A stretch of 64,000 nt of DNA, taken from assembly GCA_024529925.1 (NCBI GenBank), contig JAFEUB010000786.1, positions 276,501 to 340,500 on the forward strand. The letters run 5' to 3'. Below, piece after piece: positions 1 to 9,905 of the stretch (within the stretch, counting starts at the first letter, position 1; each line of letters begins with the position of its first letter). Below the pieces are notes generated by a model that saw nothing but the letters and a program-made list of their open reading frames with translations, was not told the origin of the DNA and searched no databases. Source of the stretch: Ophthalmolycus amberensis. Its lineage: Eukaryota > Chordata > Actinopteri > Perciformes > Zoarcidae. The position numbers were made by a program, and so were the translations under genes.

Positions 1-1190
1 ATCCCAACACACTCAACCATCAGCTTCCTGTTTCATGGCGAACGATGCGTCGCCACGGCAACACCGTTCAACGAAAGCGCACAATATTCATGATGATGCA
101 TCATCAATGTCTTAAGGCTATCCGTACCAAATTTGAGACTCATCAGCTCATCAGGCTAGGAGGAATTAAGAAAGGTATAAAATATGACATTTCCTTTAGC
201 CAGGAGGTGGCGCTATGAGTTATTGAATTTTTTTCAATTGAAATATGTTCAAGCTTGAATGATTATCATGCATAAGAAGATTTGTGCGGATTGGATAATG
301 TACCTTGGAGTTATAACAACTTATAAGAATTGATTTTTTCAAAAACAGTGAGGCAAAATGGCCGCCACGCCACGTCAAGGTTCTTCGATGAAAGCGCGAG
401 ATTTTGATAACTTTTAATCACAAAGGTCTTAAGAACATCCTGAGCAAAGGAGAAGTTGATCGCATAAATTCTCTAGGAGGAGTTCGTTAAAATGCGAAGG
501 CTGAAATTGGCAAAAAGTGGCAAAAAGGCCAACTTCGCGGGTCTGCTGTAGCGCCCCCTAGTGGTTGAATGCAAAACAATTATCAGGATATGTTACAGCA
601 TGCGATGTGCACATATGCTGCAAGTTTTGGAATTTTGGGACAAACGGTTGAGAAGTTGTGTATTGATATTAAGCCACGCCCCTAAGACGTTTATTGGTCC
701 ATATCTTGGAAACGCTAAGAGGTATCAAAAAGCTTTTAATAACTTTTGATGACGTACATCTAATAATGATCCACAACAAATATGGTAGTAATCGGACCCA
801 GCATCTAGGAGGAGATAGAAAAAATGGGTTTTACACTAAATTCAAAATGGCGGAAAATCTAAGTAGGCGGAGCTTAGGGGTCTGATTGGCTTTTTTTTAG
901 ATCTAGCGGATTGGGACATGTGGGTCAAATTTCAAGTCAATCAGACATACTGGCCGAGGGGCGTCGCCGGTCCGATTTGTAGGGGGCGCTAGAGAGCCAT
1001 TTTTTTACACACACATATGCAAATTTGGGCAGCAGAGTTTCTCCACCAGATGTGAGAGGGGTGCAAAAATGGTGAGTTTTCATGAATTCCAAGTGCCCCT
1101 ACAAGCTCCATCCCCGGCAGAATAATTTCGGATTCCTCCAATTTCAATAGGGCCTTCGCCAGGCCGACGTTGTCGACTGCTCGGGCCCTA
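1..1190. repeat. Diverged long-period tandem or modular repeat
   Basis: At least three degenerate modules follow each other with a spacing of roughly 320 bases. Each carries, in the same order, a gccacg-rich start, a 'taactttt(a/g)at' block and a 'ctaggagga' block (about 154, 472 and 804). Short inverted motifs 'tagcgcccccta' (about 550) and 'tagggggcgcta' (about 981) flank the third module. No convincing reading frame is present. It looks like an interspersed repeat whose left end lies outside the window. The family is not named here because no library could be searched. Confidence 0.4.
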
Positions 1191-1907
1191 ATTAACAGTT
1201 TCAGTTCATGAGTGGAAAAAAACAGAGATTAGGCTTCAAGGTGGTTCACACAATTAATAAGTAGCTACTGCATGCCAGCATATAATTAGACTGGGACATT
1301 TAAAATTCATTCGCAATTTTGTTTAATCAAAAGAACGTGAATAAAATATCTTAGTTAATGTGGATTTTTTACTTATTTAATATTCGTTACTGTTTTATTA
1401 CTTATTTACTTAAAATACTTGTTTTTTTACTATGTCTCCATTTGCAATATCCACTATGCTGCTGTAATCCTGTAAATGTCCCCACTGCAGCACTAATAAA
1501 GGATTCTCTTATCTTATCTTAAGACACTTAGGTCCTTTACAGTAATATCATTTTACATTTATTGAATCTGTTATGAACAGTTAAAGAGTGACAATGCTTG
1601 TGATTCCCACACGCCTACAATTTACAGCTTGGCGTGCAATAAGATGTGTAAGTTTCTTTGTGGCTAAACCAAGGATTAGAGACTGGAAATGAGCACACAT
1701 CAGGGCAGAAATCTCACAAATTAAACATTACAGTTCATGAGATGCAACATTACTCAGAACATGACACATAAATCCCTCAGCAAATACAAGATAGGTGATA
1801 ACTCACCTATTCTGGATACAGATGTCAGCTACAACTTTACAGATAGCTGCTGTGTTGAATAAGAGAGCAGGTCTTCAACAGGGGGTCCACGGAGGTACTG
1901 CAGGGGG
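1191..1907. other. Intergenic, nothing recognised
   Basis: AT-rich sequence with short ORFs only. No gene, RNA or clear element is seen. Confidence 0.5.
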
Positions 1908-2434
1908 ACTGCACTCGAGAGGCTGGAGATCAGGTGCACTGCACTCGAGAGGCTGGAGATCAGGTGCACTGCACTGGAGAGGCTGGGGATCAAGAGGGGA
2001 ACTGCACTCTAGAGGCTGGGGATCAAGAGGGGAACTGAACTCTAGGCTGGGGATCAAGAGGGGAACTGAACTCTAGGCTGGGGATCAAGAGGGGAACTGC
2101 ACTCTAGAGGCTGGGGATCAAGAGGGGAACTGAACTCTAGGCTGGGGATCAAGAGGGGAACTGAACTCTAGGCTGGGGATCAAGAGGGGAACTGCACTCT
2201 AGAGGCTGGGGATCAAGAGGGGAACTGAACTCTAGAGGCTGGGGATCAAGAGGGGAACTGAACTCTAGAGGCCGGGGATCAAGAGGGGAACTGAACTCTA
2301 GAGGCCGGGGATCAAGAGGGGAACTGAACTCTAGCGGCCGGGGATCAAGAGGGGAACTGAACTCTAGCGGCCGGGGATCAAGAGGGGAACAGGGCTCTAG
2401 AGGCTGGAGATCAGACGGGGAACAGGGCTCTAGA
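1908..2434. repeat. Minisatellite, 30-33 bp units
   Basis: About 16 head-to-tail units share the core 'aggctggggatcaagagggg'. The first units are 30 bp with 'gagatcaggtgc'. Later ones are 33 bp, or 31 bp where one 'ag' of 'ctagag' is lost. The last units drift to 'gagatcagacgggg'. The apparent reading frames on both strands here come only from the repeat. Confidence 0.9.
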
Positions 2435-2880
2435 ACAACAGTCAAGATGCTGTTTTATACACCACAAGACTCAACACACAGCCTCCTCACAGGTGCTGTC
2501 AATCAGCAATCAAGGTCATCAACCAATCACCTGGCATCTCTCAGAACTCTCATCATATCTTTTATTGAGTCTGGACAGCAATTTTAAATGGGGAGTGGAA
2601 TCTATGTATCACTAAAAGCCAAGAAATATGGAGGTTTTTATCAATGAAACCAGCTGTCTTTAAGAAGATATCACTCTCCTTGACCCCATTTTCAATGTTA
2701 ACACCAGCCCTGAAGCCGAGACATATCACCTGAAACTCAGAACTTTTACTTGCCTCTCAACAACAGTTCATAATCACCAGTTAAATTTGTATGACTTAGA
2801 TTGAATTACATAAAAAGAACTCCCATGAAATTACCTTTCTTGAGTAAAGTGGTTATACAGTATGTACTAGTCCCCATTTC
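2435..2880. other. Intergenic, nothing recognised
   Basis: No coding or repeat structure could be supported between the minisatellite and the duplicated Glu-rich segment. Confidence 0.5.
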
Positions 2881-2938
2881 AGCGGGAAAGGGAGGAGGAG
2901 TCAGCACTCGGTGAAACCCCTGCCAGAAACTTCTAGGT
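2881..2938 (-). repeat. Partial duplicate of the segment at 4084
   Basis: This stretch begins 'agcgggaaagggaggagga' and is nearly the same as 4084-4140. It continues after the inserted hAT-like element at 3872 with 'ggtaaccgctgggtga', as 4144 onward does. Together the two parts show one segmental duplication interrupted by a transposon. Confidence 0.7.
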
Positions 2939-3863
2939 CAGGGGTCTTCAACGTTTTTCAGGCCAAGGACCCCCAAACTGATAGAGAGATGGAGCAGGGA
3001 CCCCCAACTATATATATTGTATAAAATTGTGTTTTATTTTAAATGGGCCTAGTACCGTGTATACCTCTTTATTGTGCATTCAATTCTAAGGTATTCAAAT
3101 AATACACAGGTTCATATATTCATGTTTTGATTTTAAACATGTGCAAGGTACAGTGAGTAGGGTGGCCGTGCCACTGCCATTTATAAACAGTCAGCTGATA
3201 CCAATGCCAATATCAACATTGTGTCACGATCAGGCTTTGCCTTGTGTGTTCTGTGTGTGTTTTTCTGTAGCTCCTCACTCTACCTGTCAGCCACTCCCTC
3301 AGCACCAGTCCAACTCCCTTCACCTGTCCCTGATCAAGCACTCCCTCATCAGCACAACTCTCCTCACCTGTTCAAGTCACTTTATAAACCCCTGTCTCTC
3401 AGTCACTCACTGCCAGGTCATTGTTTGTGTTCTACCCGCCCGTTTGGCTTGTCCTGCTCCCGGTTTCCCTCGTCTGCCTGCCCTGCCTCGTCCTGCTGGA
3501 TTTGCCCCCTCGTCTCTTGTCTCGTCCCTGGATTCCCTGTGTGTTCTTGTAGTGTTCACGTTCTGATTTAAGTGTTTATTAAATTCCCATTTCACTCTAC
3601 TTCTGGTCTGCGTTTGAGTCCACCATCATGCCCCGTGACACATTGTCTGTCAATTGCATGATAATCATGCATACAAGCTATTCAAATTGATGTTTTCATT
3701 TTAAACATAAATGTGGAAATGAAAAATGAGTGATGGCCTATTAGTGCCACTGCCATGCATAAAGATACCTGTTATATTTCATACAATACTGAACTATTAA
3801 AATAAAGTTTTTTAATTGTCTAATCAACCAAAAATTTCCCGGACCCCCTGTTGAAGACCTCTG
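2939..3863. mobile_element. Non-autonomous hAT-like DNA transposon containing a solo LTR
   Basis: The ends are inverted: the left end reads CAGGGGTCTTCAAC and the right end, reverse-complemented, reads CAGAGGTCTTCAAC. They are flanked by an 8-base target duplication with one mismatch, ttctaggt at 2931-2938 and ttctgggt at 3864-3871. CAG-start ends and 8-base duplications are typical of the hAT superfamily. No transposase is visible. The central 419 bases are a later insertion (3222-3640), leaving about 500 bases of the original element. Confidence 0.75.
3222..3640 (+). mobile_element. Solo long terminal repeat nested in the hAT-like element
   Basis: The 419-base segment begins TGTCACG and ends CGTGACA, so it has the 5'-TG...CA-3' termini of retroviral or retrotransposon LTRs. 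It is flanked by a perfect 5-base target duplication CATTG (3217-3221 and 3641-3645). Inside, a TATA-like 'tttataaa' (about 3390) lies about 190 bases before a poly(A)-like 'attaaa' (about 3579), as expected for promoter and polyadenylation signals on the + strand. No internal genes remain, so recombination between two LTRs is the likely origin. A Gypsy-type parent is likely but was not tested. Confidence 0.75.
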
Positions 3864-3871
3864 TTCTGGGT

Positions 3872-4490
3872 GGTAACCGCTGGGTGAGAGGGTCATCTTC
3901 ATCTTCTTCCTCCTCCTGGTCAGCTGGGACCAAAACGTCACCGGTCCTCTGCCTCTTCACACTTACCTGCTCCGTGTGGTCCTCTTCCCTGCTCCTCTTG
4001 GTGGACTCTTCTGACCTCTGGGGGACCAGGGGCGGAGCCTCTTCAGGACGTTCCACACCAAAAGGGAGGGAGAGAGGATGACCAGCGGGAAAGGGAGGAG
4101 GAGTCGGCACTCGGTAGAACCCCTCCCAGAAACTCCTATAGGTGGTAACCGCTGGGTGAAAGGGTCATCTTCATCTTCCTCTTCTACTTCCTCTTCCCCC
4201 TCTTCTTCTTCCTCCTCCTCTTCCTCTTCTTCGTCCTCTGTATCCCCGAACATGGAGTCATACCCGGAATCTAAGGTCTCCCAGTCGGACCTGACGTCTT
4301 CCTCCTCGTCCTTCTTCCTCCTGGTTTAACTGGGACCAAAAAGTCAAGCCTGACCTCTACTCACCCTTTACATAATAAACATATTCAACACATACTACAC
4401 CTGCTCCGTCATCAGAAGAGTACGGGACGACCCTGTAGCCCTCTTGTGCAGGACGTTCCATGATGTAGTTCACACCAGCTGAGAGGGAAA
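3872..4490 (-). pseudogene. Glu-rich coding-like segment with internally duplicated blocks, unrecognised
   Basis: The minus strand holds two overlapping open frames (4110-3820 and 4253-3963) with an uninterrupted Glu/Asp run, and twice a block reading DEDDP(L/F)TQRLPP. A third partial duplicate lies near 4300-4345 ('aactgggaccaaaaagtcaa' against 'cagctgggaccaaaacgtca' at about 3920). A splice-like acceptor ('ccctctcag') lies just before 4470 and a donor-like 'gcaggtaagt' near 3966, so this may be part of a spliced gene with repeated exons. No start, complete frame or known domain could be fixed. It may be a degenerate or lineage-expanded gene fragment, or only a purine/pyrimidine-rich repeat. 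No function is proposed. Confidence 0.3.
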
Positions 4491-5879
4491 AATTAATGTA
4501 AGGATTTCTCATAACATGAAATATTTCTGGATAACATTGAAGAATAATCAAAGATTAAATTAGAAAAAATGATGACCGCACTACACGTGTCACCAAGTCA
4601 CCAACACACAAGAGGCTGTGCCTTTTAGTATTTTAACAATAATATCAAACATAGTGCAGCTATGCCTCTGTTAGTCCGAACATTAGTTCAGTTAACAGTT
4701 AGTTATTCTGCACCAAACAATTGTAAGGACTTCAATGTTTGTGTGGACAAAACGATCAATGGTTTGCAGTAAACAGCGTGAACGTGTTTAATTAATATGC
4801 ATTGAGCTACGTGCTTCATGACGCACAGTGAAACATGGCTACATTAATCCAACATGACCACAGTACCCGCTTTAGTTTATAACTCATTATTCTCCCAGTT
4901 TATGAGTTGCATATCACAGCGCGTGGAGGAGATGGTGCACGCGCATGCAGTCCCGTACAGTTACTTACAGTCAGAAAGTTCTGATCGGCCTTAAGTAACC
5001 TTGGTCAGGTCCGTTTCCATGGCATTTAGGGACGCACGGGTGCGTGCGTGTGATTGGTCAAGACAGAGAGAAATATGAATTATTTTCTCTTAAATATAAT
5101 ATATTTTAATTTTATTCATACTAGTTATTTTTATTTTATCTTTCAGTGCTCTATTACCATTCAGTACAGCTATGAGTTGTAAACATTACACAACCCGTCC
5201 CTGCTGGAGAGAGATTATATAAAAACATATGGGACCATTAACTGAAATTTCACATAAGTGCAATTTAGCGGCTTTAAATTCACCAGTTAAAAAATAATAG
5301 TAATCTTAAATCGAGGTCCATTGACTGATTTTTTTAGAAACTTTTTAGAAATTTTTTAAGCTTTCAGCAACATCACATGGTCTTCCTCAGCGGTTGGTGT
5401 CATTATGCTGCCATCAGCTGTCAATACCTGCAGGGGGCAGGTAGCAATTGAGCTATATCCATGACGACTGCGAGATCTAGTTAAAAATCTCCAATATAAA
5501 TTTGTAGATTGACCTTGAGTTACGATTTTTTTGGGGGGTCAAACTACAGTTTCCATTGTCTGGCTTTCTGCTATCTGCATAAAGGGGGTCATTCTCGTGG
5601 ATGTATTTCCGGGGTATCAGAGCGGAGCTGTTGAGTACAACAAGATAGAAATCCGTATTTTCCTGAAGTAACTTCACAGATGCATGTCGCTTTGTTTGTT
5701 TATTTATTTGGGTACACACAGAGATGCTCTAATAAATGAAGTTTTAATGTAGCGATCATGGCTTCTGTATTATTTGTATTTTATCTACTGTTTTTTTCAT
5801 AGAAAAAACCTGCAATCACCTGGCATACGATACTTCGGAGCAGCACCGGAAGTTAAGGAAGATTTCCCTCTTGCTTTAG
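4491..5879. other. Intergenic, nothing recognised
   Basis: Mostly AT-rich. The stretch 4925-5055 is richer in CpG ('cacgcgcatgcag', 'gggacgcacgggtgcgtgcg') and could be a promoter for either direction, but no adjoining first exon could be proven. Confidence 0.35.
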
Positions 5880-5934
5880 CCGGATACTTTTGTTCTTTGT
5901 ACGTGTGGGGCCGACGCCGGCTTCTGGAGGACAG
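5880..5934 (+). other. Probable non-coding first exon of the ICME-like gene
   Basis: A GC-richer stretch ends in a good donor, 'ggaggacag|gtaacg', with the exon end at 5934. The next acceptor-bounded segment is 7055-7082 ('gttgtag|gcaag...cat|gtaaga'), also non-coding, followed by the coding exon at 7175. The exon start is not defined. This is inferred from splice signals only. Confidence 0.35.
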
Positions 5935-7174
5935 GTAACGAGGTTATCCGCGGCATCGGTTCATCCGAATCTAAGGGTTTAATACCGGACCACATTAACC
6001 CGGGACATAGGCATTCAGTACTACATATGATTATATTTTGCTATGTTTACGTTGGCTTCCGGTTTGTTTTCCTGACCTTTCCTTTGTTTCTCGAAGCAAA
6101 TAATAAGTTAAGCTACAAAAACATCTTATATAACGTGAAGTAAACTTTACTTCTAGCGTAGCTCACGCCACCGGAACAGTCCTTCCGTTCACATGGTGTT
6201 CAGATAGAAAGAGGTCACGTTTTACTTAGCTTTACGACGGAATTGTGAAAAGCAGAGGAACGCAAAATGATGTTTCCTCATATACAATACTGTAGCCTCA
6301 CTGTAGCTCATAGCTAGCTCGCTAATATCAATTTATAAAGTAACGTTAGTGGCCATTGTCAAAGGGTTATGTGCTTCTTTGTGTTATTCTTCAACAGATG
6401 AAGCTTCTGATAAGCGACGGTGTTAATGTATAGAGACCCACTAGAGGGCGCCATGTTAACGGTACACACTTAGAGAAAGCTGGCCGGGTACCACTTTCTA
6501 AGTCACCCATCATTAAGGTTTTATAAATAATAGAGTTATAAATTATTTATATTTTTACCATTTACTAATGCTCTAGAGATACGTCACAAGCCATTCGTTA
6601 AAACGTTTGGGTTCAAGTTTGTGACACATTTCTCTGGCTGGTAAGTCATTAATATATTCAAATATGAATTATGGGCAACAAGTGTCTCTAATTAGTGAAT
6701 AAGTAACTAATTAACTAATTATTTTTGACAATCCATCAAATCTTTAATTGTGAATGTTAATAAGTTATTAATAACATTATTTTGGTCCAGATGCCCTGCA
6801 GTATTTTTCTACAAGGTCAGAGGTCAATTAGAACTTTTACCTGGTCAAATAAAAAGTAAAATATCTGGAGGATTATAACCTACCAGCCCCACATTTGCAT
6901 GTAATAGCTCATTTGTGAACTATAAAACATTAGTCAATTATTTACTAAGCATTAATGAAGCCAGGAGTTACAACTGAACATTTTACACTCAACCTGTTGC
7001 TTGTCTGATAACAACGTAACACATGTTTCAAGGTTTCTCTCTTCTTTGTTGTAGGCAAGACAGGCGGACTGAACCAGAACATGTAAGAGCCTCTCAACCA
7101 CATTCTGAAGAGCATTGGGTGATATAACTTTTGAAAGAGTAATATACTAATATATATATCTTTTTCTTTTGAAG
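5935..7174 (+). other. 5' UTR introns of the ICME-like gene
   Basis: AT-rich, with no coding potential except the small putative non-coding exon 7055-7082. No repeat was recognised. Confidence 0.4.
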
Positions 7175-7193
7175 GTCAGGGTTGAAACATCAC

Positions 7194-7324
7194 ATGTCGC
7201 TGCCTGTGTCGGTGGGGGTCCTGTTGGTGGGCCTCCCTTACTCCATCTCTCTAGCGGCCCAGTGGCTTTATGGCTGGCCCAACAAGCCCGGATATAAGAA
7301 GTACATAGAAGCTCTGAAACCACG
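7194..7324 (+). CDS. ICME-like coding exon 1 (membrane anchor)
   Basis: The transcript exon starts at 7175 after 'ttgaag', with 19 untranslated bases before the ATG. It encodes residues 1-43, including the hydrophobic anchor and the QWLYGWPNKPGY segment. It ends in phase 2 at 'ccacg|gtaact'. Confidence 0.85.
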
Positions 7325-9905
7325 GTAACTTGTAAAATACTCCAGATCTCTTCCTCTTGTCTCACTCGTTAAGAAGAGTCTGTTATTAATCCACCTCCAT
7401 CTTTGGCCTCTTCTACAGACGAATATACTGTTTGACCAAAGCTGTGCTGGAGACTCTCAAATACCTGCAATACGGGAGACTTTACTTTCAGTGGAAGTCA
7501 TGGTACAAGAATGAGGAGAACCGCAAGCACTACGAGAAGGTGTGTTAACGACGAGTGACGAAGAAGTGTCTTTCCACTGTAGGGGGGCAGACGTTTTAGT
7601 AAACATCTAAAATGAAATAATCTTACTTTTATGTTTGTCTCGGCTTTCACTGCTTGACTCGATGTGGTCCCTGGAAAATGTGTTGTGCAACACCCTAAAG
7701 ATTGTGTCAAAGTTCACCGTATTGTCTGTCTGGACACAAAGGGCATCACGTTTGGCCGCCGAAGCAACAAGCTGGACTTGTACCACCCTCCCAACGTGGA
7801 CAGGTCCAAAGGCGTGCCCGCTCCGCTGGTGGTGTTCATCTACGGAGGCGCGTGGGGCTCCGGAGATCGATCCATTTACTGTCTGCTGGCGAGGCAGATG
7901 GCCGAAGAACTGAGCGCAACTGTCATTTGTCCTGATTACTTCGTCTATCCACAGGTAGGAGAGCAACACTCCGTCGTCTTATTGGATGGTTGCAGCACAT
8001 ATGTAGAGTAGGAATGACTGGAATGTGAACGGTTTCTCATAACTTTGTGAGGTATAGGTAGGAATTGCAGATAATAAATTTCATAAATGTTACTGTGGTA
8101 TCTGGACTGACTGCTGGTTCCATCTGATTGCTGATCCAGGCGAACGTTTTAGGCATGGTCCAAGATATTGCCGACTGCTTGGTTTGGGCCCAAGAGAGTG
8201 GACAGAAGTTCAACTTTGATAAAGTAAGAAATATGTTCACGTATTGCTTAGAAAACTGAAGAAAACCGTCAGATTATGAGGGTAACATTGACCATTTATT
8301 ATAAACCAAATCAAGGAGAATTTTTATAGGTGTCATAAATTCATATAAAAGCCTGCAGGTAGCTTACATTTTCCTAAATCCTTTCCAATCATCAAAATCC
8401 CTTTTCATGCAGGAAAATAAATGTTGTCCAGACACGGAGTACAATGAAAACCACGAATCAATTTCATGGGAAATTTAAAGTGTAACTTCACCCGCAGGTC
8501 TGAGGGGCTGAGAGATGAAACCACATCCACTTCATTATGTCAAAAGCCAAATATGACAGTTATGGTAGCTTGGAAAATAGTGATATTGCACGAGGCACTG
8601 AATTTGATGGATTTACTGTTTGTTTGACCACAAATGAGACAAGACACTAACTAGTCAGCAGCTAAATGAGTCAAATCAAACAACTTAATGTTTCATCTAC
8701 ACACTCAAGTCACAGTTTTGTTTGTTCACGTTATTTTATTTCATGGCGTAGATTAGTCCCAAATGGTCGGCTCTATCTCAGAACTGGCCCTGAAAGATCA
8801 GGGCTGACTTTTAAACAGTTGATGGCGATGGTTTTGCCATTTTGATAAGAAATGACAATATCAACACCAGCAACCCTTTAAGTGTGCAGTTCTCACAGTT
8901 TGAACGCAAATCATGAATACATTCTAAACTGAGCCAATCATTCTATTCAGTTTCTAATTAACTAACAAAATAATGATGTTTTGGGAGCCCTGATCCTCAG
9001 TCGCTCAGTGTTCACTGTAGATAATATGTCATTACACATGTCTTTTTTTTTCTGCCATTTATAGGACAACATAGTATTAATTGGCCATTCGGCGGGTGCT
9101 CATCTGTGCGCACTGACCACGCTGTTTCTCATCGATGCAAGAGAGGAGCTTTTCTTAGAGGCGAGCCAGCAGAGGGACGTCACGCTGGCCATAAGAGGAG
9201 TCATTGGTGAGCATCACTGTTTCAGTGTTGACCGTGTTTTAAGCTTATGTAAACTCAACTTTAATACATTCATGCATGCCACAAAGATGCTTTCGTCGCA
9301 TGAATGTATTCTATGACCCGAGGTCTTCAAACACAAAAGTCCTTCAATCATTTTTCAATCTTCTTATTTTCCTTGGATTCACTGCCTGGATTTATTAATG
9401 GTAATCTGCCATATTTCTGACAGGTCTGAGCGGCGTGTACAACGTCATGGACCACTACGAGCACGAGCAGAAGCGAGCAGTGGAGTACGTCTCCACCATG
9501 CATAAAGCCATGAATGGAGTGGACAACTTCCCGTACTACTCACCAACACACCTACTGAAGGAGTTGAGCCGGGACAAGCTGGACAGGTGAAATTATCTTT
9601 ATGAAACCTGTTGCATCTGTTATTCTTCTTTTTTTTTTAAAACACCCACGATCCTCTCTGGTTTTGCCAGAGTGCCTCCGTTCGCTTTGCTCCACGGGAC
9701 CGACGACATCATCGTGCCCGTCGCTTCCTCCGTGAAGTTCTGCGACCTCCTCACCTCGCTGTCCGTGACGGTGTCGCTCTACCTGCTCCCCAGGGTGGAC
9801 CACACCGAGATCGTCACCGACCTCATGGTGCCGGACCGCCGCTTCTACCATCCCATCTACAGCTGCATCAAACAGGAGTACAGGAAACTGCTGGAGGCCT
9901 GCTGA
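7194..9905 (+). CDS. Isoprenylcysteine methylesterase-like alpha/beta-hydrolase, 7 coding exons
   Basis: Coding exons are 7194-7324, 7419-7539, 7742-7954, 8140-8223, 9065-9206, 9424-9586 and 9671-9905. All introns are GT-AG and all phases agree, giving 362 residues and a TGA stop. The start is the first ATG after the acceptor at 7174. The N-terminus (residues 1-25) is hydrophobic and is probably a membrane anchor. The hydrolase core shows the oxyanion-hole motif YGGAW (118-122), the nucleophile elbow GHSAG with Ser192, an Asp in HGTDD (296/297) and His329 in VDHTE. The LSGVYN and PPFALLHGTDD segments resemble plant ICME proteins, which hydrolyse the methyl ester of prenylated cysteine. The zebrafish relative I recall is an unnamed si:dkey locus, so no symbol is given. 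The substrate in fish is inferred from family likeness only. The gene looks intact and stands 3.6 kb upstream of cspg4 on the same strand. Confidence 0.88.
7419..7539 (+). CDS. ICME-like coding exon 2
   Basis: The acceptor is 'ttctacag' and the donor 'gagaag|gtgtgt'. It encodes residues 44-84, rich in aromatic and basic residues (YGRLYFQWKSWYKNEE), linking the anchor to the hydrolase core. Confidence 0.85.
7742..7954 (+). CDS. ICME-like coding exon 3 (oxyanion hole)
   Basis: The acceptor is placed at 'ggacacaaag' because it keeps phase 0 with the preceding exon and starts the conserved GITFGRRSNKLDLY. The frame stays open upstream to 7664, but no AG there fits. It encodes residues 85-155 with YGGAWGSG and ends at 'ccacag|gtagga'. 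Confidence 0.8.
8140..8223 (+). CDS. ICME-like coding exon 4
   Basis: 84 bases, phase 0 on both sides, 'gatccag' acceptor and 'gataaa|gtaaga' donor. It encodes residues 156-183 (ANVLGMVQDIADCLVWAQ), the helix before the nucleophile strand. Confidence 0.85.
8224..9064 (+). other. Intron of the ICME-like gene
   Basis: 841 bases of non-coding sequence. No element or second gene was recognised. Confidence 0.6.
9065..9206 (+). CDS. ICME-like coding exon 5 (nucleophile elbow)
   Basis: The acceptor is 'tttatag' and the donor 'cattg|gtgagc'. It encodes residues 184-230 and carries GHSAGAHL with the catalytic Ser192. Confidence 0.87.
9424..9586 (+). CDS. ICME-like coding exon 6
   Basis: The acceptor is 'tgacag' and the donor 'ggacag|gtgaaa', entered in phase 1 and left in phase 2. 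It completes GLSGVYNVMDHYEHE and the cap region that ends in KELSRDKLD. Confidence 0.87.
9671..9905 (+). CDS. ICME-like last coding exon (Asp and His of the triad)
   Basis: The acceptor is 'ttgccag' and the stop TGA is at 9903-9905. It encodes residues 285-362 with PPFALLHGTDDIIVP and VDHTEIV, which supply the acid and histidine of the hydrolase triad. Confidence 0.88.

Noticed and set aside
2149..2445. Minus-strand open frame with PLDPRPLEFSS repeats
   Set aside because: Translation of the 30-33 bp minisatellite; the unit lengths vary out of frame at several places.
3222..3640. Open frames of 116-141 codons on + and 62 on - as a gene
   Set aside because: They lie wholly or mostly within the solo LTR and share no similarity with known proteins.
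4078..4329. Poly-Ser open frame on the + strand
   Set aside because: It is the complement of the Glu-rich minus-strand segment and has no independent support.
7635..7741. Extension of the ICME-like exon 3 upstream to 7664
   Set aside because: The frame is open, but no AG acceptor with fitting phase exists upstream of 7742, and the conserved sequence starts at GITFGRR.
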